Source: Bradyrhizobium sp.
Lineage (GTDB): Bacteria; Pseudomonadota; Alphaproteobacteria; Rhizobiales; Xanthobacteraceae
NCBI RefSeq assembly: GCF_022844465.1
Contig: NZ_JALHLP010000004.1
Span: 129,735 to 193,734, forward strand
Reading direction: 5' to 3'
Length of the DNA: 64,000 bases
The notes below the pieces were generated by a model that was not told the origin of the DNA, made no database searches, and worked only from the letters and a program-made list of their open reading frames with translations. Below, piece by piece: positions 19,212 through 29,489 of this stretch. Each line of letters starts with the position of its first letter. Positions within the stretch are counted from its first letter, which is position 1. The position numbers and the translations under genes were made by a program.

Positions 19212-20513
19212 ATGGCGATAGACGATTCCGGTTCCTCCTCTTTCTTTGCGCCGTGGCCGGAACGGCTGCGGCATTCCGCCATCATCCTGCTTGCCGCCGG
19301 CCTCGCGCTGAGCGCGCTGGTGGCGTTGGCCGATCTCTCGCTGGCGCCCGCCGCGGCGGTCTTTGCCTGCATCGCCGCCGCGGCCCTGGTGCCGTGGCGG
19401 ATGCGGCACACGGTCGCCTCGCGTGAGGAAGTCCGCGCCGTCACTCCGGCCGAGTCCGCGGCCGTCGCCGCCGTCGTCGCCGGAATGCCGGACCCGGCCG
19501 TGCTGCTCGATCGCGCCGGCCGCGTCATTCACCTCAATGCCGCCGCCGCCCAGCTTGCGCCCGCGTTGCGCAAGAACGAGCTGGCCCAGTTCGCGCTTCG
19601 CTCGCCCGAAATCATCACCGCCTTGCGCGAGGCGATGGCAACGAGCGAATCGCGTCGGACCACCTACCTCGATCAGGTGCCGGTCGACCGCTGGATGGAA
19701 TTGACCATCACGCCGGTGCCGATGCCGACGCCGTTCGGCGGCGCCGAAAAATGCCTGCTGCTGACTTTCCACGACCAGACGCCGCTGCGGCGGGTCGAGG
19801 AGATGCGGGCCGATTTCGTCGCCAATGCCAGCCACGAACTGCGTACGCCGCTCGCGGCGTTGTCGGGCTTCATTGACACGTTGCAGGGGCCGGCCAGGGA
19901 CGACGCGAAGGCGCGTGAACGCTTCCTCGGCATCATGCATACCCAGGCGACCCGGATGGCGCGGCTGATCGACGATCTGTTGTCGCTGTCGCGGGTCGAA
20001 TTGTCAGCCCATGTCCGGCCCGACGTGCTGGTTGATATCGTGCCGATCATCCGCCAGGTCGTCGAGGGGCTGGAGCTGCTGGCCAGGGAACGTCAGGTCG
20101 TCATCGCAGTCGAAATCCCGGACAAGCCGGTGACGATTGCCGGCGACCGCGAGGAACTGCTGAGGCTGTTCGAGAACCTGATCGAGAACGCGCTGAAATA
20201 CGGCGCCTCCGGCGGCAAGGTTGCGGTCTCGCTCGTCACGGCGACCTCGGGCGAGGGCGCGCCGGAAGTCCGCGTCATGGTGCGCGATTTCGGTCCGGGA
20301 ATAGCCCCGGAACATCTCCCGCGGCTGACTGAACGGTTTTATCGCGTCGACGTCGGCGATAGCCGCGCGCAAGGTGGAACCGGGCTTGGCCTGTCCCTGG
20401 TCAAGCATATCGTGGTCCGACATCGCGGCCGCCTCTTGATCGAAAGCGTGCCCAGGAAGGGCGCGACATTCACCGCCTGTTTTCCCCAGGCAAAACCGGC
20501 CGAGGCGATCTAA
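19212..20513 (+). CDS. phoR: Phosphate regulon sensor histidine kinase PhoR
   Basis: 433 residues. Two hydrophobic segments near residues 18-60 anchor it. A PAS-like region follows, then HisKA with NASHELRTPLAAL (phosphorylated His) and HATPase with N box NLIENALKYG and G boxes DFGPGIA and GGTGLGLSLV. It phosphorylates PhoB under phosphate limitation. ATG 19212 is preferred to TTG 19149 because of GGAAGAA before it. It heads the phoR-pstSCAB-phoU-phoB cluster. Confidence 0.93.
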   Translation: MAIDDSGSSSFFAPWPERLRHSAIILLAAGLALSALVALADLSLAPAAAVFACIAAAALVPWRMRHTVASREEVRAVTPAESAAVAAVVAGMPDPAVLLDRAGRVIHLNAAAAQLAPALRKNELAQFALRSPEIITALREAMATSESRRTTYLDQVPVDRWMELTITPVPMPTPFGGAEKCLLLTFHDQTPLRRVEEMRADFVANASHELRTPLAALSGFIDTLQGPARDDAKARERFLGIMHTQATRMARLIDDLLSLSRVELSAHVRPDVLVDIVPIIRQVVEGLELLARERQVVIAVEIPDKPVTIAGDREELLRLFENLIENALKYGASGGKVAVSLVTATSGEGAPEVRVMVRDFGPGIAPEHLPRLTERFYRVDVGDSRAQGGTGLGLSLVKHIVVRHRGRLLIESVPRKGATFTACFPQAKPAEAI

Positions 20514-20538
20514 AGTCATATATTTCAATAGCTTGTGA

Positions 20539-20556
20539 CTGTCATCCAGATGTCAC
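20539..20556 (+). promoter_or_regulatory. Pho box upstream of pstS
   Basis: CTGTCAT-CCAG-ATGTCAC, two 7-base PhoB half-sites separated by 4 bases, close to the alphaproteobacterial Pho box. It lies 100 bp before the pstS start and directly after phoR, so PhoB would activate pstSCAB-phoU-phoB from here. Confidence 0.8.
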
Positions 20557-20655
20557 GAAACCTTCGTAAAAGCTCTACTGACCGCGCCTAAACGGGGCGC
20601 CGTGAGCGCGATCGGGCGTAACAGACGCTTCGCTCACCAACGACGGAGGCTTCCC

Positions 20656-21666
20656 ATGAAACCCTTTAAGGCAATCGTCGCAGCCGGCCTGCTGGCCGTG
20701 GCGACCCCGGCATTCGCCTCGGACATCACTGGCGCTGGCGCGACCTTCCCGTTCCCGGTCTATTCAAAGTGGGCGGACGCCTACAAGAAAGAAACCGGCA
20801 AAGGCCTGAACTACCAGTCGATCGGCTCCGGTGCCGGCATCAAGCAGATTCAGGCCAAGACCGTCACTTTCGGCGCCACCGACGCCCCGCTCAAGGCCGA
20901 GCGACTCGAAAAGGACGGCCTGGTGCAGTGGCCGATGGTGATGGGCGCGATCGTGCCGGTCATGAACCTCGACGGCATCAAGCCTGGCGAACTCGTGCTG
21001 TCGGGCGAATTGCTGGCCGGCATCTACCTCGGCAACATCAAGAAGTGGGATGATCCGGCGATCACCAAACTCAATCCCAAGCTGAAACTGCCGGCCGAAG
21101 CCATCACGGTCGTGCGCCGCTCCGACGGTTCGGGAACCACCTTCAATTTCACCGACTATCTTTCCAAGACGAGCGCTGACTGGAAGACCAAGGTCGGCAC
21201 TGGTACGGCGGTCGAATGGCCCGTCGGCGTCGGCGCCAAGGGCAATGAAGGCGTCGCCGGCAATGTCGGCCAGACCAGGAACTCGATCGGCTATGTCGAG
21301 TATGCCTACGCCAAGCAGAACAACCTGACCACCGCTTCGATGGTCAACAAGGCCGGCAAGGCCGTGCAGCCGACCATTGCCGCCTTCCAGGCAGCGGCGG
21401 CAAACGCCGACTGGGCCAAGGCGCCCGGCTATTACGTGATCCTGACCGACCAGCCCGGCGACGCTTCCTGGCCGATCACGGCGGCGACCTTCATCCTGAT
21501 GCACAAGGACGCCACCGACAAGGCCGCCTCGCAGGAGGCGATCAAGTTCTTCCGGTGGGCTTTCCAGAAGGGCGACAAGATGGCGGAAGAACTCGACTAC
21601 ATTCCGATGCCGGACCCCGTGGTCAAGCTGATCGAAAAGACCTGGTCGTCCGAGATCAAGAGCTGA
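20656..21666 (+). CDS. pstS: Phosphate ABC transporter substrate-binding protein PstS
   Basis: 336 residues with a clear signal peptide ([21 protein letters not shown]). Phosphate-binding motifs include [14 protein letters not shown], the [10 protein letters not shown] region and [17 protein letters not shown]. The protein binds inorganic phosphate in the periplasm and delivers it to PstCA. ATG 20656 follows GGAGG. A Pho box lies upstream and a strong hairpin follows the gene, a usual arrangement giving excess PstS over the membrane subunits. Confidence 0.95.
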   Translation: MKPFKAIVAAGLLAVATPAFASDITGAGATFPFPVYSKWADAYKKETGKGLNYQSIGSGAGIKQIQAKTVTFGATDAPLKAERLEKDGLVQWPMVMGAIVPVMNLDGIKPGELVLSGELLAGIYLGNIKKWDDPAITKLNPKLKLPAEAITVVRRSDGSGTTFNFTDYLSKTSADWKTKVGTGTAVEWPVGVGAKGNEGVAGNVGQTRNSIGYVEYAYAKQNNLTTASMVNKAGKAVQPTIAAFQAAAANADWAKAPGYYVILTDQPGDASWPITAATFILMHKDATDKAASQEAIKFFRWAFQKGDKMAEELDYIPMPDPVVKLIEKTWSSEIKS

Positions 21667-21691
21667 CCCGTCCAGGCGTCACAACCGCATG

Positions 21692-21729
21692 GTCCAACCC
21701 GGCCAGTCCCGGGTTGGACACCCCCTTTT
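21692..21729 (+). terminator. Hairpin between pstS and pstC, probable partial terminator or mRNA stabiliser
   Basis: GTCCAACCCGG (21692-21702) pairs with CCGGGTTGGAC (21709-21719) around a 6-base loop, followed by CCCCCTTTT. The T-run is short, so read-through into pstC is expected. Confidence 0.65.
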
Positions 21730-21824
21730 GAGCTTTGCCACACCGGTAAGTTTGCGACACCGAAGGGCGGCTAAAATCTTTGCGCCGGATTCCGGCCGGT
21801 TGGGCTATAGTACGGGGAATTTTC

Positions 21825-22823
21825 GTGGCGGACATGGCGGTTCAAAGCGATGTGATGGAGGCTGCCGGACCGTACGATCGCGCCCGGGCGCTTGGCGCTT
21901 TCAAGCTCGGCGATGTCACCTTCTACTGGGTGACTCGCGCCTGCGCGATCTCCGTTCTCCTCATCCTGGGCGGCATCATCCTTTCGCTGATCGTGGGCGC
22001 CTGGCCCGCGATCAGCGAGTATGGCGTCGCCTTCCTGTGGACGCAGCGCTGGGCGCCGTCGGCGGATCCGCCGGTGCTCGGCGCGCTGGGTCCGATCTAC
22101 GGCACGCTGATCACCTCCTTCATCGCGATGCTGATCGCGGTTCCGGTCGGCCTCGGCATCGCGATCTTCCTGACCGAGATAGCCCCGATCTGGCTGCGCC
22201 GACCGATCGGGCTTGCCATCGAACTGCTCGCGGGGATTCCCTCGATCATCTACGGCATGTGGGGTTTCTTCGTGCTCGGGCCGTTCCTGGCCAACCATTT
22301 CCAGCCCGCCATGATCAGCCTGTTCGACGGCGTCCCCGTGCTCGGAACGATCTTCGCCGGTCCGCCGTCCTATCTCAGCCTGTTCAACGCGGCGCTGATC
22401 CTGGCGATCATGGTGCTGCCTTTCATCACCGCCATCTCGGTCGACGTTTTCAAGACGGTGCCGCCGGTGCTGAAGGAGGCCGCCTATGGGGTCGGCTGCA
22501 CCACCTGGGAGGTGGTCCGCAGCGTCGTCATTCCCTATACCCGCGTCGGCGTCATCGGCGGCGTCATGCTGGCGCTTGGCCGCGCGCTTGGCGAGACCAT
22601 GGCGGTCACCTTCATCATCGGCAATTCGTTCCGGATATCGTCGTCGCTGTTCGCGCCGGGCACCACGATCTCGGCGGCGATCGCCTCCGAATTCGCCGAG
22701 AGCGACGGCCTGCACCAGTCGGGCCTGATCCTGCTCGGGCTGCTGCTGTTCCTGCTCACCTTCATGGTGCTGGCGGCGGCGCGGCTGATGCTGTCGCGGC
22801 TGGAACGACAGGCGGGGAGCTGA
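21825..22823 (+). CDS. pstC: Phosphate ABC transporter permease PstC
   Basis: About 332 residues with six membrane segments. The PstC/PstA-type loop region is [22 protein letters not shown], followed by [16 protein letters not shown] 21825 is chosen because GGGGA is 6-7 bases upstream; ATG 21834 in the same frame is a possible alternative. It is followed immediately by pstA. Transports phosphate across the inner membrane with PstA. Confidence 0.9.
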   Translation: MADMAVQSDVMEAAGPYDRARALGAFKLGDVTFYWVTRACAISVLLILGGIILSLIVGAWPAISEYGVAFLWTQRWAPSADPPVLGALGPIYGTLITSFIAMLIAVPVGLGIAIFLTEIAPIWLRRPIGLAIELLAGIPSIIYGMWGFFVLGPFLANHFQPAMISLFDGVPVLGTIFAGPPSYLSLFNAALILAIMVLPFITAISVDVFKTVPPVLKEAAYGVGCTTWEVVRSVVIPYTRVGVIGGVMLALGRALGETMAVTFIIGNSFRISSSLFAPGTTISAAIASEFAESDGLHQSGLILLGLLLFLLTFMVLAAARLMLSRLERQAGS

Positions 22824-22824
22824 C

Positions 22825-23670
22825 ATGAACCCGATCTACGCAGCCCGCCGCCGCAACGACATCATCATCCGCCTGCTGTGCGTCGGCGCGGCGGTTTTCG
22901 GCGTGGTCTGGCTCGGCCTCATTCTGTTCACGCTGTTCTTCAACGGCGTTGCCGGGATCAATCTTGCGGTCTTTACCCAGGACACGCCGCCGCCGGGATC
23001 GACCGATGGCGGCCTGCGCAACGCCATCGTCGGCTCGATCATGATGACCGCGGTCGGCGTCGGCATCGGTGCGCCGCTCGGCCTGCTCGCCGGCACCTAT
23101 CTCGCCGAATACGGCAAGCACGACAAGCTCACCTCTGTGATCCGCTTCATCAACGATATCCTGTTGAGCGCGCCCTCGATCATCATCGGCCTGTTCATCT
23201 ACGGCGCCGTGGTGGTGCCGATGGGCGGATTTTCGGCCCTTGCCGGCTGCCTGGCGCTCGCGGTGATCGTGATCCCGGTGGTGGTGCGCACCACCGAGGA
23301 CATGCTCGGACTGGTTCCCAATCCGCTGCGCGAGGCGGCCTCCGCGCTTGGCATGCCGCGCTCGCTGGTGATCAAGCGGGTCGCCTATCGCGCCGCCCGC
23401 GCCGGTCTCATCACCGGCGTCCTGCTGGCCACCGCGCGGGTCGCCGGTGAGACCGCGCCGCTGCTGTTCACGGCACTCTCCAACCACTTCTTCAGCCTCG
23501 ACCCGACCAAGACGATCGCGAACCTGCCGGTCACCATCAACAATTTCGTGCAGAGCCCCTATGCCTACTGGAAGCAATTGGCCTGGACCGGGGCGTTGCT
23601 GATCACGCTCACCGTGCTGGCCCTGAATATAGGCGCACGCATCCTCGGCGCCGAGAGGACACTGAAATGA
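22825..23670 (+). CDS. pstA: Phosphate ABC transporter permease PstA
   Basis: 281 residues, six membrane segments, with the PstA coupling motif [19 protein letters not shown] and [16 protein letters not shown]. Start ATG 22825 is one base after the pstC stop and the end overlaps pstB by 4 bases. Works with PstC and PstB. Confidence 0.93.
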   Translation: MNPIYAARRRNDIIIRLLCVGAAVFGVVWLGLILFTLFFNGVAGINLAVFTQDTPPPGSTDGGLRNAIVGSIMMTAVGVGIGAPLGLLAGTYLAEYGKHDKLTSVIRFINDILLSAPSIIIGLFIYGAVVVPMGGFSALAGCLALAVIVIPVVVRTTEDMLGLVPNPLREAASALGMPRSLVIKRVAYRAARAGLITGVLLATARVAGETAPLLFTALSNHFFSLDPTKTIANLPVTINNFVQSPYAYWKQLAWTGALLITLTVLALNIGARILGAERTLK

Positions 23671-24488
23671 ACGATCTGTCCGTATCCGTGAGTTCCGCAA
23701 CCGGGCCGGTGCCGCAGATGGCGTTGCCCGATGCGCCGGCCAAGGTGACCGCCCGCGACCTGAACTTCTACTATGGCGACAACCACGCGCTGAAGAACAT
23801 CAACATGGCGCTCGGCGTCAACCGCGTCACCGCCTTCATCGGACCTTCCGGCTGCGGCAAGTCCACCCTGCTGCGGGTTTTCAACCGGATGTACGACCTC
23901 TATCCCGGCCAGCGCGCGACCGGTCACGTGATGCTGGACAATACCGACATCCTCGATCCCAAGCTCGACGTCAACCTGCTGCGGGCCCGCGTCGGCATGG
24001 TGTTCCAGAAACCGACGCCGTTTCCGATGACGATCTACGAAAACATCGCCTTCGGCATTCGCCTCTACGAGAAGATCTCGAAATCCGAGATGGACGGCCG
24101 GGTCGAGAAGGCGCTGCGCGGCGGCGCGCTGTGGAACGAGGTCAAGGACAAGCTGAATGCGTCGGGCCTGTCGCTTTCCGGCGGCCAGCAGCAGCGGCTT
24201 TGTATCGCCCGCACCGTGGCGGTGCGCCCCGAGGTGATCCTGTTCGACGAGCCGTGCTCGGCGCTGGACCCGATTTCGACCGCCAAGATCGAGGAATTGA
24301 TCCATGAGCTGTGCGAGAATTACACCATCGCCATCGTCACCCATAACATGCAGCAGGCGGCGCGCGTCTCGGACAAGACTGCGTTCATGTATCTCGGCGA
24401 ACTGGTCGAGTTCGGCGACACCAACAAGATATTCACCTCGCCGAGCGATCGACGCACCCAGGACTACATCACCGGCCGGTTCGGCTAG
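23667..24488 (+). CDS. pstB: Phosphate ABC transporter ATP-binding protein PstB
   Basis: 273 residues. Walker A is GPSGCGKST, the signature is [16 protein letters not shown], Walker B is [13 protein letters not shown] and the switch His is in [14 protein letters not shown]. It overlaps pstA as ATGA. Energises phosphate import. A long palindromic repeat separates it from phoU. Confidence 0.95.
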   Translation: MNDLSVSVSSATGPVPQMALPDAPAKVTARDLNFYYGDNHALKNINMALGVNRVTAFIGPSGCGKSTLLRVFNRMYDLYPGQRATGHVMLDNTDILDPKLDVNLLRARVGMVFQKPTPFPMTIYENIAFGIRLYEKISKSEMDGRVEKALRGGALWNEVKDKLNASGLSLSGGQQQRLCIARTVAVRPEVILFDEPCSALDPISTAKIEELIHELCENYTIAIVTHNMQQAARVSDKTAFMYLGELVEFGDTNKIFTSPSDRRTQDYITGRFG

Positions 24489-24640
24489 GGCGTTTTGAGC
24501 GAAGCGAAAACAGTTCGCGTGAGAGCGTGGCGTCGACCCGGAGATCAGGAAACCCGTTTCGATACCGTCAACGGAGACGGGTCTGCGGCGTGATCCGGAA
24601 AAGCGGAAACCCGCTCTCCGGGAAGATCACGCTCAAACAA
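24488..24640. repeat. Palindromic repeat, 'gcgttttgagcgaagcgaaaac' family
   Basis: The 200-bp gap between pstB and phoU is mostly this element. Its outer ends GCGTTTTGAGCG and CGCTCAAAC are roughly complementary and inner dyads include AAACCCGTTTC with GAGACGGGT. A half-size relative is at 46727-46766. The element is probably transcribed within the pst-pho mRNA. Confidence 0.7.
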
Positions 24641-24693
24641 GCAAAGAAGGCCAGGGTGCGATCCGGTCGCATCATGGCTTGAGGAGACAGCAC

Positions 24694-25410
24694 ATGGCTT
24701 CCGACCATACCGCCAAGGCGTTCGACAGCGACCTTCAGGAATTGACCCGTCTGGTCGCCGAGATGGGCGGCCTGACCGAGCGCATGATCACCGAATCCGT
24801 CGACGCGCTGATCCGCCGCGACGTTGCCCTCGGCAAGCGCGTTGTCGCATCCGACCTTGAAATCGACCGCCTGCAGCACCTGATCGAGGAACGTGCGGTG
24901 CTGACCATCGCGCGGCGCCAACCGATGGCGGTGGACCTGCGCGAAATCGTCGGCGCGATGCGCGTCGCCATCGACCTCGAGCGGATCGGCGACCTCGCCA
25001 AGAACATGGGCAAGCGGGTCGCGGCGCTGGAGAATGATTTCCAGCCGCTGAAGCTGATCCGCGGCATCGAGCACATGACGGATCTGGTCCTGTCGCAGGT
25101 AAAGTCGGTTCTGGACGCCTATGCGGCGCACGACCTTCCGGCGGCGATGGCGGTCTGGAAGGGCGACGAGGAAGTCGACGCCATCTGTACCTCGCTGTTC
25201 CGCGAACTCCTCACCTACATGATGGAAGATCCCCGCAACATCTCGTTCTGCATTCATCTGATGTTCTGCGCCAAGAACATCGAGCGGATCGGCGATCACG
25301 CCACCAATATCGCCGAAACCGTCTTCTACATGATCGAAGGCCAGCAGATGCTCGAGCAGCGCCCCAAGGGCGACATGACGAACTTCGCGGCCGCGGTTCC
25401 CGGCAACTGA
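24694..25410 (+). CDS. phoU: Phosphate signalling protein PhoU
   Basis: 238 residues, all-helical with the two PhoU repeats. Conserved metal-site-like segments are DLERIGDLAKNMGKR near residue 95 and KNIERIGDHATNIAE near residue 200. It links Pst transport state to PhoR activity, acting as a negative regulator. ATG 24694 follows GAGGAG. Confidence 0.94.
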   Translation: MASDHTAKAFDSDLQELTRLVAEMGGLTERMITESVDALIRRDVALGKRVVASDLEIDRLQHLIEERAVLTIARRQPMAVDLREIVGAMRVAIDLERIGDLAKNMGKRVAALENDFQPLKLIRGIEHMTDLVLSQVKSVLDAYAAHDLPAAMAVWKGDEEVDAICTSLFRELLTYMMEDPRNISFCIHLMFCAKNIERIGDHATNIAETVFYMIEGQQMLEQRPKGDMTNFAAAVPGN

Positions 25411-25432
25411 CAAGATGGAAGGCTGAATCAAT

Positions 25433-26134
25433 ATGAGCGCACGGATCATGGTGGTCGAAGACGAGGAAGCGCTGACCACGCTGTTGCGCTACAACCTCGA
25501 CGCCGAAGGCTATGACGTCGAAACCGTCGGCCGCGGCGACGACGCCGACACCCGGCTGAAGGAACGGGTGCCCGATCTCGTCGTGCTCGACTGGATGCTG
25601 CCGGGCCTGTCGGGCATCGAATTGTGCCGCAGGCTGCGCGCGCGGCCGGAAACCCGGCAGTTGCCGATCATCATGCTGACCGCGCGCGGCGAGGAAAGCG
25701 AGCGGATCAGGGGGCTGGCGACCGGGGCCGACGACTACATCGTCAAGCCGTTCTCGGTGCCGGAATTGCTGGCGCGGGTGAAGGGGCTGTTGCGCCGGGC
25801 AAGCCCGGAGCGCCTGGCCACCGTCCTGACCTATGGCGATATCGAACTCGACCGCGAAAAGCGCCGCGTCGCGCGGTCCGGCCGCCCGATCGATCTCGGC
25901 CCGACCGAATACCGCCTGCTGGAGTTTTTCCTGGAGCATCCCGGCCGCGTGTTCAGCCGCGAGCAATTGCTCGACAGCGTCTGGGGCCGCGACATCTATA
26001 TCGACGAACGTACCGTCGATGTGCATATCGGCCGCCTGCGCAAGCTGCTCAATCCCGGCCGCGCGCAGGACCCGATCCGCACCGTGCGCGGCGCCGGCTA
26101 CGCGCTGGATGACCGGTTCGCCAAGGCGGAGTGA
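25433..26134 (+). CDS. phoB: Phosphate regulon response regulator PhoB
   Basis: 233 residues. The receiver domain has acidic pair EDEE, phosphorylated Asp in VVLDWMLPG near residue 54, and Lys in DDYIVKPFS. The C-terminal winged helix contains EYRLLEFFLEHPGRVFSREQLLDSVWG and RTVDVHIGRLRKLL. It binds Pho boxes such as the one before pstS. It is the last gene of the cluster, 18 bases from the convergent gcrA end. Confidence 0.94.
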   Translation: MSARIMVVEDEEALTTLLRYNLDAEGYDVETVGRGDDADTRLKERVPDLVVLDWMLPGLSGIELCRRLRARPETRQLPIIMLTARGEESERIRGLATGADDYIVKPFSVPELLARVKGLLRRASPERLATVLTYGDIELDREKRRVARSGRPIDLGPTEYRLLEFFLEHPGRVFSREQLLDSVWGRDIYIDERTVDVHIGRLRKLLNPGRAQDPIRTVRGAGYALDDRFAKAE

Positions 26135-26151
26135 TTACCCAGGGGAAGTGA

Positions 26152-26661
26152 TTACCGCGTCGGCTTCGGTTGCTGCCGGCGGCGGTCGCCGGCGGGCTGA
26201 TAGGCGACGCGCGAGTGATGCGCGCAATAGGGCAGGCTGTTGAGCGCCTTGCCGCCGCAGAAAAAGAATTCCGGACTTGCGGGATCGCCGACCGGCCAGT
26301 GGCAGGTGGCTTCGTTCAATTCCAGCAGCGTCAGCCGCTGGCTCATCGGCACGACGTTGTCGAACGCGACCGGATCGGGCTCCATCTCGACTTCGAAGGC
26401 GTGCGCCAGCGCGGTATTTCCGCGCGAGACCGGGCGCGACACCCGCATCATCTGCTGGGCGGGACGCGCCTTGCGCGGGCGCGGCGCGGCCGAGGAGGGA
26501 CTCTTGGCGCGGCCCGAAAGACCGAGCCGATGGACCTTGCCGATCACCGCGTTTCGCGTCACGCTTCCGAGTTCTGCGGCGATCTGGCTGGCCGACAATC
26601 CGGATTCCCAGAGTTTTTTCAGTTGCTCGACGCGATCTTCGGACCAGGTCAATACCGTCAT
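26152..26661 (-). CDS. gcrA: Cell-cycle regulator GcrA
   Basis: 169 residues. The N-terminal helix-turn-helix (WSEDRVEQLKKLWESGLSASQIAAELG, shown here in part, and RNAVIGKVHRLGLSGR) is the GcrA signature. The C-terminal portion has CHWPVGDP and FFCGGKALNSLPYCAHHSRVAY, involved in contacting sigma70. In Caulobacter GcrA activates promoters carrying methylated GANTC sites. Start ATG 26661. Several GANTC sites lie in its upstream region. Confidence 0.93.
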   Translation of the reverse strand: MTVLTWSEDRVEQLKKLWESGLSASQIAAELGSVTRNAVIGKVHRLGLSGRAKSPSSAAPRPRKARPAQQMMRVSRPVSRGNTALAHAFEVEMEPDPVAFDNVVPMSQRLTLLELNEATCHWPVGDPASPEFFFCGGKALNSLPYCAHHSRVAYQPAGDRRRQQPKPTR

Positions 26662-26737
26662 CGCATTCTTCCCTTCGCGTCACGCCGGCCAATTGGGACA
26701 GCGCCGGCGGTGTTATCAGTCAAAATCCCTGCAGTCA

Positions 26738-26952
26738 GAATCCCCTAGCTCCCGCCGGGCGCGATAGCGCGCCCGGACGTTTACGCAGCACAAAACGGAC
26801 TCTTGGGTTCACAACCGCCGCACGAGATGTCGTATCCGACAGCCCAGACGCTACAATATGGCGAGACTCAGGCGCAAGAGTCCGGGGACGAAGCGTCCAC
26901 ATGTTCTGACATCTGGGCATCGCGATGCGTGTTTTGTACCACACCCGGAATC
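26738..26952. promoter_or_regulatory. Cluster of five GANTC (CcrM methylation) sites upstream of gcrA
   Basis: GANTC occurs at 26738, 26798, 26865, 26878 and 26948, five times in 215 bp. This lies in the 480-bp gap between the divergent gcrA and argD genes, which contains no convincing ORF. CcrM methylates GANTC in alphaproteobacteria and GcrA recognises methylated GANTC, so autoregulation is possible. Confidence 0.5.
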
Positions 26953-26999
26953 CCGCGGATCGACGCATCTTGCGATGCGGAAACGCGGTTTTCTCCGTG

Positions 27000-27027
27000 T
27001 TGACAGCGCCCGCCGCCCGCCTAGAAT
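27000..27027 (+). promoter_or_regulatory. Strong sigma70-type promoter upstream of argD
   Basis: TTGACA (27000-27005), 16-base spacer, TAGAAT (27022-27027). The predicted start is close to 27034, just before a perfect hairpin. Confidence 0.65.
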
Positions 27028-27035
27028 GCCTCTCA

Positions 27036-27069
27036 CGTGCCGCCCGCAAGAGGCGGCACGTTTGTTTTA
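27036..27069 (+). terminator. Promoter-proximal hairpin with T-rich tail in the argD leader
   Basis: CGTGCCGCC (27036-27044), loop CGCAAGA, GGCGGCACG (27052-27060), then TTTGTTTT. It has the form of an intrinsic terminator but begins almost at the predicted transcription start, so it could be an attenuator, the body of a very short RNA, or a 5' stabilising hairpin. Confidence 0.55.
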
Positions 27070-27142
27070 GCAAGACCGGCTGATGCCCGCGTTGGCGCCA
27101 ATGCACGCGTGTGAAGCGGCCGGTCAAACCTCAGTGATTGCC

Positions 27143-28350
<1,208 letters not shown>

Positions 28351-28351
<1 letters not shown>

Positions 28352-29277
28352 TGAGCGCGCCCGTCCGCCACTTCCTCGACATCAGCGAACTGCCGCTGGC
28401 CGAACTGCGCTCCATGCTGGCGGCCAGCGCCGCCATGAAGGCGAAGCTGAAGGGCCATGAAAAGACCGGCAAGCCGCTCGAGGGCAAGACGCTGGCGATG
28501 ATCTTCGAGCGGCCCTCGACCCGGACGCGGGTATCCTTCGACGTCGGCATGCGCCAGCTCGGTGGCGAGTCCATCATGCTGACCGGCGCGGAAATGCAGC
28601 TCGGTCGCGGCGAGACCATCGCCGATACCGCGCGCGTGCTGTCGCGCTACGTCGATGCGATCATGATCCGCATTCTCAACCACGACGCGCTGCTGGAGCT
28701 GGCCGCGCACGCCACCGTGCCCGTGATCAACGGGCTGACGCGGCGCTCGCACCCGTGCCAGGTGATGGCCGACCTGATGACCTTCGAGGAGCATCGTGGC
28801 TCGATCGAGGGCCGCACCGTGGCCTGGACCGGCGACGACAACAATGTGCTGGCGTCGTGGGCGCATGCGGCGGAGCGTTTCAGGTTCCAGCTCAATGTCG
28901 CCACCCCGCCGCAGCTCGCGCCCAACAAGGCGCTGAAGGACTGGATCAAGGCGACCCAGGCCCCGATCGTGCTCGGCAACGATCCGGAAGCCGCGGTTCG
29001 CGGTGCCGACTGCGTCGTCACCGACACCTGGGTGTCGATGGGCGACAAGGACGGCGAGCACCGTCACAACGTGCTGAAGCCCTATCAGGTCAATGCCAAG
29101 CTGATGTCGCTGGCCAGCCGCGACGCCATCTTCATGCACTGCCTGCCGGCGCATCGCGGCGAGGAAGTCACCGATGAGGTGATCGACGGCCCGCAATCGG
29201 TGGTGTTCGACGAGGCCGAAAATCGCCTGCACGCGCAAAAGGGAATTCTGGCCTGGTGTTTTGACGCGGTGGCCTAG
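28351..29277 (+). CDS. argF: Ornithine carbamoyltransferase
   Basis: 308 residues. Carbamoyl-phosphate site [11 protein letters not shown] near residue 50, HPCQVMADL near residue 135 and the catalytic cysteine motif [10 protein letters not shown] near residue 265 are intact. It forms citrulline from ornithine. ATG 28351 overlaps the argD stop. A palindromic repeat follows. Confidence 0.95.
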
Positions 29278-29285
29278 AACTCCCG

Positions 29286-29422
29286 GTCGTCCCCGCCTAG
29301 TGCGCAATTGCGCACGGGCGCGGGGACCCATACCGCGTGGTCTCTCGATCATGGCGCTGTGGTGGACATCAGCTACGACAAAAAGGCCTGTGGTTATGGG
29401 TCCCCGCGTTCGCGGGGACGAC
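29286..29422. repeat. Palindromic intergenic repeat, 'gtcgtccccgc' family
   Basis: Element between argF and hslO with ends GTCGTCCCCGC and GCGGGGACGAC and an inner dyad around TGCGCAATTGCGCA. The centre also contains GGACCCATACCGCGTGGTCTC and a partial complement GGTTATGGGTCC. Confidence 0.75.
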
Positions 29423-29489
29423 GTGTCGAGATAGTTTCGCCGCCCTTCAACCCCTTTCGTTTCGCCCCCGAGCCCCCAGATAAGACGCC

